The notes: generated from the letters alone by a model not told the origin. Shown: positions 26,775 to 36,258, counted from the first letter of the stretch. The stretch is DNA of 64,000 nucleotides from an uncultured Ruminococcus sp. (GCA_902780695.1 CACZGM010000006.1:1-64000), one strand, 5' to 3'. Translations and numbers: made by a program.

Positions 26775-28907
26775 ATGGACAATACAAAGAAAATCTCGCT
26801 TCCGCCGTTCTGGGCGGAAAACACCGTACCCATACTGCTCAGCACGGCGGTAATGAGCGCGGCGTCATACATATACTCGGCGGGGTCGGTCCTGGCGGTG
26901 ATACTGTTCACGATAGTCTCGCTGGGATTTTCGCTGCTGCTCTTCTCGCTGTATGAGTTCCTGCGCCAAAAGGGAAAGACGTGGCTTACAACGATAGTGG
27001 TTGTGCTGCTGCTTATCACGTCGGATATGCTTGCTCTGCGCTTTGTCGATTTCCGCAGCATAACCGAGCTGTCGTCGTGGGTGCTGGAGCCCTCACGGTT
27101 CACGCAGGTGCATTATGGCAGCGTATTCTCGATGATACTGCTCATCGGCTTTATACTGATATCCTGTCTGTACTATTTCACACGGGTGCGGTACAGAAAG
27201 CTGTTCCTGTTTCTGATATGCCTGTGTCCGTTCTGCCTTTTCGCAAAGACGTTCACGGCTATACCGGTCATTTACCCGATAGTGCTTATGACGCTGTTTT
27301 TCTTCATAATGACGGGAAACGCCGGAAAAGCCTCATCGGACGGCAAGGAGCAGCTTATACACGGAATGAACCGCGGAACGGCGGTATCATCGCTCGCATT
27401 CGTGCTTGCGGTAACGATTCTTGCGTCATTTATGCCGAAGCTGGAATTCGCGCCGTTCAGAGAGCAGTTCGACGAGTTCGTCACCGGTGTTACGATAAGT
27501 GCCGCCGAGACCGCGAATTTCGACGATTTCAGCAACAATTCCTCCGCTTCCTCGTCCTCATCGGACGACACTGTGGTATTTTATTTCTACGGTGCAAATC
27601 CGAAGCTGGTGAAGCGGCAGTGCTTCAACATCTACGACGGAACGGAGAACACATGGAAATACTACGGCAATTCAAACGACGGCTACGCCGGCTGGAAGAA
27701 GTATCTCGAATTTGAAGACCCGTCCGCGCTTTATGCAGAAGCGGGATATGACGGTGCGGAACCGCTGTCTGCGAGCTGCTGGGTAAGACCCGCTTCCGGA
27801 CAGGTAAAGGCGATATACACGCCGGAAAACCCGAATGACATCTCGCTCTACAACTCGGACACGAAGATATACAGAACGGAGAACGACGAATACTTCATCA
27901 CCAACAAAGATGTGGGGACGGCAAATTCCTACCGGTTATCATGGTCGGAATTCGAGTACGACAATGATTTCTCCGCTATGTTCACCGACGAGCTTGCAAA
28001 AGAGCTCGCCGTTACCGGCACGGCATCGAATTCGTATCTTCTTGCGAAGGAGCAGGCAGTGAAGTATAACGACTACCTGCTCTCGGAAAAGATAAGGGAC
28101 GCTTGCTTTTCCTCACGCGAGGCGAGACTCCGCGTAAAGGAGCTTGCGGAGAGCATAACCGCGGGTGCGGAGTCGGACTACGGCAAGGCGGCGGCAATAG
28201 TGGAGTTCTTCCGCAAGGGCGACTATATCTACGACATAAATTTTACGACAAACGACCGCTCACCCGACAACTTCATATTCGGCACAAAGCGCGGCGCCTG
28301 CATAGCGTATGCGACCGCGATGACACTGATGTGCAGGGAGCTCGGAATGACAGCAAGGTACTGCGAAGGCTTCCTGATACAGCGCAACGAGGCGAACGGG
28401 GGCTACTGGTATGTAACGACCGCGGACTCGCACGCCTTTACGCAGGTGTGGATAGACGGCTACGGCTGGACGTGCTTCGACCCGACCAGCAGCACCATTG
28501 ACAGCGGCTTCGATATGACATTCATTTTTGTGGGTGCCGGAGCCGCGCTTATAGCGTTTGCCGGAGTGCTGTTCACCGTACTGCGCCCGAAAGTAAGGGA
28601 ATCGCGGTATGTACACAGAATGAAGTCCCTGCGCGGCGCAGCGCAGAAATCCGCGATATACATAAAGATAAACGGCATGATAAACCGCTATGAAGGAAAC
28701 GGCGAGAATACCATGACCCCGACGGATACCGCGGCGAGATGCGCGGAGCTGTTCGGTACGGATATATCCGAGTTCACGGAAAAATACGAAAGCTCCGTTT
28801 ACGGAGGAAAGGGCGACGAAAGTGAGGACTGCTCCGGCGTTTACACCGCGTTCGCCGCAGCGTACAAGGCAAAGCTCAGAGAGGAAAGGAAGCGCAGAAG
28901 AAAATGA
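26775..28907 (+). CDS. Membrane transglutaminase-like protein
   Basis: A 710-aa protein with five or six N-terminal transmembrane helices (residues 15-240), an extracellular Ser-rich linker near 255-270, and a transglutaminase-like domain with a complete catalytic triad: Cys509 (GACIAYA), His553 (DSHAFTQVW), Asp569 (CFDPT). A further helix follows (about 580-602) and a cytoplasmic C-terminal domain with Arg/Lys-rich tail. This is the TgpA-like topology found after DUF58 genes. Known relatives include proteases and crosslinking enzymes; the actual reaction is unknown. Start ATG at 26775 sits next to the DUF58 stop; the end overlaps birA by 4 bp. Confidence 0.9.
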   Translation: MDNTKKISLPPFWAENTVPILLSTAVMSAASYIYSAGSVLAVILFTIVSLGFSLLLFSLYEFLRQKGKTWLTTIVVVLLLITSDMLALRFVDFRSITELSSWVLEPSRFTQVHYGSVFSMILLIGFILISCLYYFTRVRYRKLFLFLICLCPFCLFAKTFTAIPVIYPIVLMTLFFFIMTGNAGKASSDGKEQLIHGMNRGTAVSSLAFVLAVTILASFMPKLEFAPFREQFDEFVTGVTISAAETANFDDFSNNSSASSSSSDDTVVFYFYGANPKLVKRQCFNIYDGTENTWKYYGNSNDGYAGWKKYLEFEDPSALYAEAGYDGAEPLSASCWVRPASGQVKAIYTPENPNDISLYNSDTKIYRTENDEYFITNKDVGTANSYRLSWSEFEYDNDFSAMFTDELAKELAVTGTASNSYLLAKEQAVKYNDYLLSEKIRDACFSSREARLRVKELAESITAGAESDYGKAAAIVEFFRKGDYIYDINFTTNDRSPDNFIFGTKRGACIAYATAMTLMCRELGMTARYCEGFLIQRNEANGGYWYVTTADSHAFTQVWIDGYGWTCFDPTSSTIDSGFDMTFIFVGAGAALIAFAGVLFTVLRPKVRESRYVHRMKSLRGAAQKSAIYIKINGMINRYEGNGENTMTPTDTAARCAELFGTDISEFTEKYESSVYGGKGDESEDCSGVYTAFAAAYKAKLREERKRRRK

Positions 28908-29683
28908 GTATGTTTACCGCGGACGAGGTATATGACGCACTTCCCGCCGGCATCGCACGGAGGCTCGACATCCGCACTGCCGGAGTTACCGGCTCGACAA
29001 ACGATGATATAAAAGCGCTTGCAGGACAGGGAGCTCCGGAAGGAACGATCATTATCGCCGGAGCCCAGACCGCCGGGAAAGGTAGGCTCGGCAGGAGCTT
29101 CTATTCTCCCGCGGACACGGGGCTTTATATGAGCATACTTCTCCGTCCCCGGTTCGGAGCGGCAGATTCTCTCGCAATAACCACAATGGCAGCAGCTGCG
29201 GTCGCGGAAGCCTGTGACGCTTTTCTCAACGGCACTTCCGCGGGGATAAAGTGGGTAAACGACATATATGTGAACGGCAGGAAGGTCTGCGGGATACTTA
29301 CAGAATCGTCTCTCGCACAGGACGGCTCCGTAAAATACGCTGTGCTTGGCATAGGAATAAACGCCGCTGCCGCCGAGTTCCCGGAGGATATCAGAGAAAA
29401 GGCAGGCACTCTCGGCTGCGGTGCGGAGATACGGCCGCTGCTTGCGGCAAAGGTGCTTGAACGGTTTTTCGCGTATTTCGACGAGCTTCCCGACAGGAGT
29501 TATATCGCCGAGTACCGCAGGCGTTCGGTGCTGACCGGGAAAACCATAGAATACGAAGCGGACGGAGCCGCACACACAGCCGAAGTTGTCGGCATAGATG
29601 ATGAAGCACGGCTTATAGTACGCAGCACGGACGGAAAAATCAGTTATCTTGCTTCCGGCGAGGTGAATATCAGAAAATTCTGA
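28904..29683 (+). CDS. birA: Biotin-[acetyl-CoA-carboxylase] ligase (no DNA-binding domain)
   Basis: A 259-aa biotin protein ligase that activates biotin to biotinyl-AMP and attaches it to carboxylase/decarboxylase carrier lysines. Seen: GSTNDDIKAL, the biotinyl-AMP loop TAGKGRLGRSFYSP, the KWVNDIY strand-helix with NGRKVCGILTE, and the C-terminal SH3-like cap. The N-terminal winged helix of regulatory BirA is absent, so this is a group I enzyme that cannot repress bio genes itself. It begins in an ATGA overlap with the transglutaminase gene and precedes bioY and bioB. Confidence 0.95.
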   Translation: MSMFTADEVYDALPAGIARRLDIRTAGVTGSTNDDIKALAGQGAPEGTIIIAGAQTAGKGRLGRSFYSPADTGLYMSILLRPRFGAADSLAITTMAAAAVAEACDAFLNGTSAGIKWVNDIYVNGRKVCGILTESSLAQDGSVKYAVLGIGINAAAAEFPEDIREKAGTLGCGAEIRPLLAAKVLERFFAYFDELPDRSYIAEYRRRSVLTGKTIEYEADGAAHTAEVVGIDDEARLIVRSTDGKISYLASGEVNIRKF

Positions 29684-29734
29684 AGTGCCGGAACACCGTG
29701 ATCACCGTATAAATGTAATAAAAGGAGAAAAAAT

Positions 29735-30277
29735 ATGGAAACAAGCAAAGAAAAAAGCAAAACTCTGAAGATCGTTATGTGCGCACTTTTCGCGGCGATA
29801 ATAGCTGTGTCGGCGCAGGTGACTGTCCCGCTCCCCACCAACGTTCCGATCACGCTCCATACATTCGGCGTGGCGCTCTGCGCAGCTGTCGGCGGCGCAC
29901 TTGCCGGAACGGTATCGACTGCGGTTTATGTGCTTATCGGAGCCGTAGGTCTTCCGGTATTTGCGGGAATGAAGGGCGGATTTGCCGTTCTCTTCGGTCC
30001 TACCGGCGGATTTCTGTTCGGCTTTATTATAATGGCATTTTTCTGCGGACTTCAGATGAAGAATCTGCCGCTTCGCATTGCCGTATCAATCGGCGGACTT
30101 GCGCTCTGCTATCTCTGCGGTGCGGTCCAGTATGCTGTCCTCGCACAGATAGACCTTATACAGAGCATTGTGCTTGTGGTGCTGCCGTTCGCCGTCAAGG
30201 ATATACTGAGCGTATGCGCGGCGCAGTATATGGCTGTCCCGATAAGAAAAGCGCTTGCAAAGACAATACACTATTGA
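29735..30277 (+). CDS. bioY: Biotin transporter, ECF S-component
   Basis: A 180-aa membrane protein with about six helices. Typical BioY elements: the N-terminal LKIVMCALFAAIIAVSAQV helix, FGVALCAAVGGALAGTVSTAVYVLIGAVGLPVFAG (the AxxxGxxxG-type and GxPVF segments), and PTGGFLFGF. It captures biotin for uptake, alone or with a shared ECF module not present here. Strong RBS (AAAAGGAG); 51 bp after birA and 16 bp before bioB. Confidence 0.95.
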   Translation: METSKEKSKTLKIVMCALFAAIIAVSAQVTVPLPTNVPITLHTFGVALCAAVGGALAGTVSTAVYVLIGAVGLPVFAGMKGGFAVLFGPTGGFLFGFIIMAFFCGLQMKNLPLRIAVSIGGLALCYLCGAVQYAVLAQIDLIQSIVLVVLPFAVKDILSVCAAQYMAVPIRKALAKTIHY

Positions 30278-30293
30278 AAACAGGTAACAGACC

Positions 30294-31274
30294 ATGGCAG
30301 ACACGAATGTTTACGCAATTGCTGATGAGATCATAGCAGGACGCAGACTTTCCCGCAATGATGACCTCTCATTTCTGATAAAAAGCGGCACTGACGAGCT
30401 GTGCAGGAATGCCGACAGAATAAGAAAAGCCCTCTGCGGCGATTACGTCGATCTGTGTAGTATCGTAAACGGCAGGAGCGGAAGATGCCCGGAAAACTGC
30501 AAATTCTGCGCCCAGTCCGCCCACAACCACACCGGAATTGACGAATACCCGTTTCTCGACGAGGACAGCATAGTGAATGAATGCCGCCACAACGCGGACA
30601 AGGGAGTGCACCGCTTCTCAATTGTCACAGCCGGGCGCACACTCAGTGATGAGGATTTTGAGAAAGCCGTATCGGCTTACAGCAGAATGAGCCGGGAGTG
30701 CAGCATAAAGCTCTGCGCGTCCCACGGACTTCTCACGGAGGAGCAGTTCATAAGACTGCGGGAAAGCGGAGTAACTACCTACCACTGCAACATCGAGACT
30801 TCCCGGCGCAACTTCCCGAATATCTGCACCACCCACACCTTTGACGACAAGATAGCCTGCATAAAGCGGGCGCAGAAGTGCGGACTGAACGTATGCTCCG
30901 GCGGTATCATCGGAATGGGTGAAACCCCGGAGGACAGACTGGATATGGCGCTGACCCTCGCCGAGCTCGGCATAGGCTCGATACCGATAAACGCGCTGCG
31001 TCCGGTAAAGGGAACTCCCCTTGAAAGCGAGACTCCGCTCACAGAAGAGGATATCCTGCGCACCGCCGCTATATTCCGGTTCATTGTCCCGACTGCCTAC
31101 ATACGGCTTGCGGCAGGACGCATAATTATGCGGGATTCCGGGTCCGCGGCATTCCTGTCCGGCGCAAATGCAACGATAACCGGAGATATGCTCACTACCT
31201 CCGGGAATGACATAGACGGCGATATAAAGATGCTCAAGGGGCTTGGGCTTGATGTGTCCGTGCCGGAGCGCTGA
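30294..31274 (+). CDS. bioB: Biotin synthase
   Basis: A 326-aa radical SAM enzyme converting dethiobiotin to biotin. The [4Fe-4S] motif CxxxCxxC is in GRCPENCKFCAQSAHN. Downstream conserved Cys residues in KLCASHG and YHCNIETS, and the GIIGMGETPEDR and IPINALRPVKGTP segments, are diagnostic. bioA, bioD and bioF are not in the window, so with BioY the cell may convert imported dethiobiotin or salvage biotin. Weak RBS. Last gene of the plus-strand run; no strong terminator is seen in the following 70 nt. Confidence 0.95.
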   Translation: MADTNVYAIADEIIAGRRLSRNDDLSFLIKSGTDELCRNADRIRKALCGDYVDLCSIVNGRSGRCPENCKFCAQSAHNHTGIDEYPFLDEDSIVNECRHNADKGVHRFSIVTAGRTLSDEDFEKAVSAYSRMSRECSIKLCASHGLLTEEQFIRLRESGVTTYHCNIETSRRNFPNICTTHTFDDKIACIKRAQKCGLNVCSGGIIGMGETPEDRLDMALTLAELGIGSIPINALRPVKGTPLESETPLTEEDILRTAAIFRFIVPTAYIRLAAGRIIMRDSGSAAFLSGANATITGDMLTTSGNDIDGDIKMLKGLGLDVSVPER

Positions 31275-31346
31275 AAAGAGACCTGCGATGCTATTAGCGC
31301 GGAGCTTTCTATGGTATTTATCATCTCTTTCCGCTTTATTTTTGTA

Positions 31347-31375
31347 TTGATTTTTTAGTATTTATATGCTATAAT
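31347..31375 (+). promoter_or_regulatory. Promoter of glgP
   Basis: -35 TTGATT (31347-31352), 17-bp spacer ending TGC, -10 TATAAT (31370-31375); extended -10 type. Confidence 0.7.
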
Positions 31376-31407
31376 AATAGAATACTTATATGAAAGGAAA
31401 CTCAAAG

Positions 31408-33777
31408 ATGTTCAACAAAACAGAATTTTTGAATCAGTTCAACAGCATTTTATCCGAGGAATACGGCGTTTCCGCAAAGGAAGCCACTCCGCAGCAGATA
31501 CATTTCGCTGTTTCCTCCGCGGTGATGCGTTCGATCTCCGAAAACTGGGCGAAGAGCAAAGAAGCGCACCTTGGTACGCGCCGTGCCTGCTACTTCTCTA
31601 TGGAATTCCTTGTGGGACGTGCCATATACAACAATCTGCTCTGTCTCGGCATAGAGGAGGAAGTCTCCGATGCTCTCAAAGAAGCCGGCGTGAACCTTGC
31701 CGACCTTGAAGAGATAGAGGATGCAGCTCTCGGAAACGGCGGTCTCGGAAGACTCGCAGCCTGCTTCCTCGACAGCGCGGCTACTCTCGATCTTCCGCTT
31801 GACGGCTACGGAATACGCTACAAGTACGGTCTGTTCAGACAGTCCATAAAGGACGGTTTCCAGTGTGAGGAAGCCGACGACTGGACAAGATACGGTGACC
31901 CGTGGAGCAAACGCATGAACTCCGACACCGTAGAGGTAAAGTACGGCGACCAGACGGTAAAGGCTGTGCCTTACGATATGCCCATAGTCGCTTACGGCAC
32001 CGATCACATCAGCACTCTGCGTCTCTGGCAGGCGGAACCGGTAAAGGAATTCGACTTTGAGCTGTTCAACGCGCAGAAGTACGACGAAGCCTGCCGCGAG
32101 CAGCGTATGGCGGAGGATATCTCCCGCGTGCTGTACCCGAACGACGATACCCGCGAGGGCAAGATACTCCGCCTTAAGCAGGAATACTTCTTCTCCTCCG
32201 CGTCGGTTCAGGATATCGTAAAGAAGTACAAGCGCGGCGGCGGTGATATGAGGAAATTCAGCGATAAGATCACCATTCAGCTCAACGACACGCACCCCGT
32301 TATCTCGATACCCGAGCTTATAAGAATACTTGTGGACGAGGAGGGATTTGATTTCTTCGACGCGCTCGAAACAGCGAAGAAGACCTTCAACTACACGAAC
32401 CACACGATCATGGCGGAGGCTCTCGAAAAGTGGAGCGCCGACATAATGAAGGAGGTCGTTCCGAGAATATACGAGATCATTCTCCAGATAAATGAAGCAT
32501 TCGTCGGCGAGCTTTACAAGTCAGGAATGTTCAAGCCGGACATCGACCCGATGAAGATAGTTGCCGGTGACATCATACACATGGCAAGAATGGCTATATA
32601 CTGCTCCACTTATGTAAACGGCGTTGCGGAAATACACACCGAGATACTCAAGAACGACGCGCTCAAGGAATGGTACAAGCTCTATCCGAAGAAGTTCCAG
32701 AACAAGACGAACGGCATCACACCGCGCCGCTGGCTTGCTCTCTGCAACAAGGAGCTTTCCGCGCTTATCAACGAGCTCAACAAGGGTACCGAGTGGATGA
32801 CCAACCTCGAAGACCTGCAGAAGCTGAAATGGTTTGCGGACGACAAGCATGAGCTTCAGCGTTTCATGGATATCAAGCACGAGAAGAAAGTGCAGCTTGC
32901 GGCGTACATCAGGGAGCATGAGGGCGTTGAGATAAACCCGGACAGCATATTCGACATTCAGATAAAGCGTCTGCACGAATACAAGCGTCAGCTTCTGAAC
33001 GCGTTCGGAATACTTTACATTTACTACGGCATCAAGGACGGTTCTATCAAGGACTTCTATCCGACGACATTCATCTTCGGTGCGAAGTCGGCTCCCGGCT
33101 ACCGCAGAGCAAAGGCGATAATCAAGTATATCAACGAGATAGGCAGGATAGTGAACGAGGATCCCGACACCCGTGATCTGCTCAAAGTCGTATTCGTACA
33201 GAACTATCGTGTTTCTTACGCGGAGAAGCTCGTCACGGCGGCAGATGTTTCCGAGCAGATATCCACTGCGGGAACGGAAGCGAGCGGCACCGGCAATATG
33301 AAGCTGATGCTCAACGGTACGGTCACCCTCGGAACGCTTGACGGTGCGAATGTCGAGATAGTGCAGGAAGCGGGCAAGGAAAACAACTACATCTTCGGCG
33401 CTACGGTCAAGGAGCTTGAAAGCATAATGAAGATCTACGACCCGCGCTACACGATCGAGAACGATCCGAAGATCGGCAGAGTTGTCCGCAGCCTTATCGA
33501 CGGCACAGTAAGCGACGGCGGTTCCGGAGATTTCCGCGAGCTTTACTTCTCGCTTCTGGACGGCGCACACTGGCACAGAGCCGACAATTACTACGTTCTC
33601 GGCGACCTCGACAGCTATGTCAAGGCGAAGCTCAAGCTCAACAAGGATTACACAGACAAGTTCGCTTTCGCGAAGAAGTGCTGGATGAATATGGCTTGTG
33701 CAGGCAAGTTCAGCTCCGATCGCACGATCTCCGATTACGCGAAGGAGATCTGGAAGATAGAGAAGGTTACTCTTTGA
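31408..33777 (+). CDS. glgP: Glycogen/alpha-glucan phosphorylase
   Basis: A 789-aa full-length phosphorylase that releases glucose-1-phosphate from glycogen. Seen: ACYFSMEFLVGRA near the N-terminus, LGNGGLGRLAACFLDS, QLNDTHP, the GITPRRWL segment, and the PLP-binding region GTGNMKLMLNG with Lys632. No N-terminal regulatory insert of the mammalian type is present. The ATG at 31408 has AAAGGAAA 7 nt upstream and is preferred over an ATG six codons earlier. Single-gene unit with its own promoter and terminator. Codon use is strongly biased, as for highly expressed genes here. Confidence 0.97.
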   Translation: MFNKTEFLNQFNSILSEEYGVSAKEATPQQIHFAVSSAVMRSISENWAKSKEAHLGTRRACYFSMEFLVGRAIYNNLLCLGIEEEVSDALKEAGVNLADLEEIEDAALGNGGLGRLAACFLDSAATLDLPLDGYGIRYKYGLFRQSIKDGFQCEEADDWTRYGDPWSKRMNSDTVEVKYGDQTVKAVPYDMPIVAYGTDHISTLRLWQAEPVKEFDFELFNAQKYDEACREQRMAEDISRVLYPNDDTREGKILRLKQEYFFSSASVQDIVKKYKRGGGDMRKFSDKITIQLNDTHPVISIPELIRILVDEEGFDFFDALETAKKTFNYTNHTIMAEALEKWSADIMKEVVPRIYEIILQINEAFVGELYKSGMFKPDIDPMKIVAGDIIHMARMAIYCSTYVNGVAEIHTEILKNDALKEWYKLYPKKFQNKTNGITPRRWLALCNKELSALINELNKGTEWMTNLEDLQKLKWFADDKHELQRFMDIKHEKKVQLAAYIREHEGVEINPDSIFDIQIKRLHEYKRQLLNAFGILYIYYGIKDGSIKDFYPTTFIFGAKSAPGYRRAKAIIKYINEIGRIVNEDPDTRDLLKVVFVQNYRVSYAEKLVTAADVSEQISTAGTEASGTGNMKLMLNGTVTLGTLDGANVEIVQEAGKENNYIFGATVKELESIMKIYDPRYTIENDPKIGRVVRSLIDGTVSDGGSGDFRELYFSLLDGAHWHRADNYYVLGDLDSYVKAKLKLNKDYTDKFAFAKKCWMNMACAGKFSSDRTISDYAKEIWKIEKVTL

Positions 33778-33820
33778 GAGATTAAGAGACTTTCGAGACG
33801 GGGCGCTGCCCCGGACCCCG

Positions 33821-33847
33821 CAAGCCCCCTTTAAAAAAGGGGGCTTG
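33821..33847. repeat. 27-bp hairpin repeat, copy 4 (inverted orientation)
   Basis: CAAGCCCCCTTT-aaa-AAAGGGGGCTTG, perfect stem. Read on the minus strand the whole unit is present: terminator hairpin, CGGAGTTTTTGCCAACCCCC, CTCTGAAATACTGCATTTATTTAGGGGGT, hairpin. Confidence 0.8.
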
Positions 33848-33941
33848 ACCCCCTAAATAAATGCAGTATTTCAGAGATTCATCAGTGGGTCACTCTGCAA
33901 GAAATGAATGGGGGTTGGCAAAAACTCCGATAGTAAATTAA

Positions 33942-33974
33942 AACTGCTTGTTGTTAAGGTCACAACAAGCAGTT
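33942..33974 (+). terminator. Intrinsic terminator downstream of glgP
   Basis: Perfect 13-bp stem AACTGCTTGTTGT / ACAACAAGCAGTT, 7-nt loop, followed by ATTTTTATTATTT. About 165 nt after the stop, beyond the dispersed repeat. Confidence 0.8.
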
Positions 33975-34032
33975 ATTTTTATTATTTGAAGCGCGTATCG
34001 AATTTCCGTGGTACGGGATTTATTTAGGGTGT

Positions 34033-34059
34033 CCAGCCCCCTTTTTTAAAGGGGGCTGG
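34033..34059. repeat. 27-bp hairpin repeat, copy 5 (perfect)
   Basis: CCAGCCCCCTTTTTTAAAGG followed by GGGCTGG, preceded by ATTTATTTAGGGTGT. Only the right half of the unit is present. Lies between the glgP terminator and the minus-strand oadB stop. Confidence 0.8.
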
Positions 34060-34097
34060 TAAGGTTTGGGGCAACGCCCCAAAAAGCCGAAGGCGGA

Positions 34098-35288
34098 TCA
34101 TCCGAAGATCGCCATAAGCGCACCGGCGGCAACGGCAGAGCCGATAACACCGGCAACGTTCGGACCCATAGCGTGCATGAGGAGGAAGTTCGAGGGATCC
34201 TCTTCCTGACCTACCTTCTGCGAAACACGGGCTGCCATAGGAACGGCGGAAACACCGGCAGAGCCGATAAGCGGGTTGATAGTACCGCCGGAGAGCTTGT
34301 TCATAAGCTTCGCGAGAAGTACGCCGCAGGCTGTACCTACACAGAACGCGAGGAGACCGAGCACGATTATCATTATCGTGCGGATACTCAGGAAGTTTGC
34401 GGCTGTAGCGGTAGCACCTACCGTTGTGCCGAGCATGATCACGATTATGTTCATCAGTTCGCCCGAAGCGGTCTTTACGAGTCTGTCAACAACTCCGCTC
34501 TCCTTGAACAGGTTGCCGAGCATCAGCATACCTACCAGCGGAGCGGCAGAGGGAACGATAAATGCAACAATTACCGTAACCGCGATCGGGAAGATTATCT
34601 TCTCCGTCTTGGAAACGCTGCGGAGCATTCCCATCTTTATCGAGCGCTCTTTCTTTGTGGTAAGGGCTTTCATTATCGGCGGCTGGATAACAGGCACAAG
34701 CGCCATGTATGAGTACGCCGCGACGGCGATAGAACCGAGCAGTTCGGGTGCGAGCTTCGATGTCAGCCATATCGCCGTAGGACCGTCCGCACCGCCTATG
34801 ATACCGATAGATGCCGCCTGCGCGAGAGAGAAGTCAACAATGCCGGTAGCCGAAAGCGCACACGCGCCGAGGAATGTGAAGAATATACCGCCCTGTGCCG
34901 CCGCGCCGAGGAAGAAGCTCTTCGGGTTCGCGATAAGGGGACCGAAGTCGGTCATACAGCCTATGCCGAGGAAGATCAGCGGCGGGAAGATGCCGCACTT
35001 TACGCCGAGATACAGAACGTCAAGTATGCCGCCGTCATGAAGCACGGTCGCATACGGAATGTTGGTCGTGAGGAAGAATTCGGGGTGATAAAGCTCCGCA
35101 CCGGGGAGGTTCGTAAGCGCCATACCGAAAGCTATGGGGAGCATCAGCATCGGCTCGTACTGCTTGACTATCGCAAGATACATGAGGAAGAAGGAGATAA
35201 TCAGCATAATTCCCTGCTGCCATGTTATGTTGCAGAACGCGGACTGCTGCCAGAGAGTCTGTATAGTTTCGAGAAATGTTTCTATCAT
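34098..35288 (-). CDS. Na+-translocating decarboxylase beta subunit
   Basis: A 396-aa integral membrane protein of the OadB/GcdB/MmdB family, the subunit that couples decarboxylation of carboxybiotin to Na+ export. About ten membrane helices. Conserved segments: PPLIFLGIGCMTDFGPLIANPKS, GIIGGADGPTAIW (the GGADGP signature), LPVMLMLGNLFKESGVV-like region and the C-terminal GPNVAGVIGSAVAAG. The alpha (carboxytransferase) and biotin carrier subunits are not in the window, so whether it pumps for oxaloacetate, methylmalonyl-CoA or glutaconyl-CoA decarboxylase cannot be told. Follows the gamma subunit gene by 16 bp. Confidence 0.94.
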   Translation of the reverse strand: MIETFLETIQTLWQQSAFCNITWQQGIMLIISFFLMYLAIVKQYEPMLMLPIAFGMALTNLPGAELYHPEFFLTTNIPYATVLHDGGILDVLYLGVKCGIFPPLIFLGIGCMTDFGPLIANPKSFFLGAAAQGGIFFTFLGACALSATGIVDFSLAQAASIGIIGGADGPTAIWLTSKLAPELLGSIAVAAYSYMALVPVIQPPIMKALTTKKERSIKMGMLRSVSKTEKIIFPIAVTVIVAFIVPSAAPLVGMLMLGNLFKESGVVDRLVKTASGELMNIIVIMLGTTVGATATAANFLSIRTIMIIVLGLLAFCVGTACGVLLAKLMNKLSGGTINPLIGSAGVSAVPMAARVSQKVGQEEDPSNFLLMHAMGPNVAGVIGSAVAAGALMAIFG

Positions 35289-35304
35289 ATCCTTGCCCCT
35301 CCCC

Positions 35305-35757
35305 TCAGTTCAGAAATCCGCGCATATTGTCCGAGATACCTGCGGCGCTCCAGCCGGAACGCGCTGTTCTCTGACGCTTTATGCCGGCAATGCGGTACTG
35401 CTTGCCTTCCGCTTCGCCGTAAGCGGCTATCGCGGCAGCTATGACGGCGATGATCTCGTCGTCGTCCTCTTCCTCGTATTCGTCTTCATACGAGACCGGG
35501 GCGGGAACGGGAGCGGGAGCAGCGTGTGAAGGCTTTGCCTCTGCGGCTTTCTTTGCCGCGGCTTCGGCAGCCTTTTTCTTTTCCTTGTTCTCCTGTATAT
35601 TTCCTATCCCCTTGAAAACCTTTCCGAACAGCCACAGGAACAGGACGAGTATCGCAAGTATGAGAAATACCACCACAAGACCCGTGACAACGGTAGAACC
35701 TACCTTGCCCCAGTCTATCTCCTGTGCCGCGAGAACGGCAGTTGAACATATATTCAT
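35305..35757 (-). CDS. Na+-pump decarboxylase gamma subunit (OadG family)
   Basis: A 150-aa protein with one N-terminal transmembrane helix (about residues 22-45), then an Ala/Lys/Glu-rich charged linker (EKKKAAEAAAKKAAEAK), a Pro/Ala segment and an acidic patch EYEEEDDDE. It ends in an IIAVIAAAIAAYGEAEGKQYRI segment often seen in Clostridial OadG proteins. The gamma subunit anchors alpha and stabilises beta. Start has AAGAGGT. First gene of a two-gene unit with beta. Confidence 0.85.
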   Translation of the reverse strand: MNICSTAVLAAQEIDWGKVGSTVVTGLVVVFLILAILVLFLWLFGKVFKGIGNIQENKEKKKAAEAAAKKAAEAKPSHAAPAPVPAPVSYEDEYEEEDDDEIIAVIAAAIAAYGEAEGKQYRIAGIKRQRTARSGWSAAGISDNMRGFLN

Positions 35758-35887
35758 TATATGACCTCTTTTCGTAAGGCGTATTTGCCGGTTTCATACC
35801 GCGCAGATAACCGGGCGGCATACGGATAATCATTTCTCCGGAAGGCGTAACGGCATCAATAAACGCGATCATTCCAAAATCTATTCT

Positions 35888-35916
35888 ATTATACTACAAT
35901 CCGGAACAAATTTCAA
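35888..35916 (-). promoter_or_regulatory. Promoter of the decarboxylase subunit operon
   Basis: Minus strand -35 TTGAAA (35911-35916), 17-bp spacer, -10 TATAAT (35888-35893). The leader to the gamma ATG is about 125 nt. Confidence 0.7.
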
Positions 35917-36120
35917 GGGATTTTTCAAATTTTGACCGCGGAACTTAATTTAACCGCAAAATGCACAAAACATTTCCGGTTTTGAGTATATTTGACACGT
36001 CCGCGGCACGGAGAATATACGATTTCCCGTCATTTCGGGCTTTGATGTGTACGGTGGTTTTGTGCAATTTCACTTAATATGGCATCGCACAAAAATAATC
36101 CGCATTTTTTCATCTATCAC

Positions 36121-36149
36121 TTGAAAATCTGATTTATTTATGGTATTAT
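36121..36149 (+). promoter_or_regulatory. Promoter upstream of the HlyD-like gene
   Basis: -35 TTGAAA (36121-36126), 17-bp spacer, -10 TATTAT (36144-36149). The rest of the 35917-36120 spacer is A+T-rich and shows no gene. Confidence 0.65.
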
Positions 36150-36258
36150 ATAATGTGATATCGTTTTCCGCCGCCTCGGGTGCCGGAGAACCATAAATAA
36201 TCTGCAAAACGGGTCACTGCCCGGCGATATGTCCGCATATCGTCTGCCGGAGGGAAAA

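Noticed and set aside
29684..29734. BirA operator upstream of bioY
   Set aside because: A GTGATCAC palindrome is present, but BirA here has no DNA-binding domain and the site does not match a known biotin operator.
31450..33576. Long antisense ORFs (317 and 351 codons) inside glgP
   Set aside because: Shadow frames of the phosphorylase gene; no recognisable domains.
35758..35872. ORF beginning about 9 nt after the decarboxylase promoter, overlapping the gamma subunit start
   Set aside because: No RBS and out of frame with the gamma gene; could be a leaderless leader peptide but unsupported.
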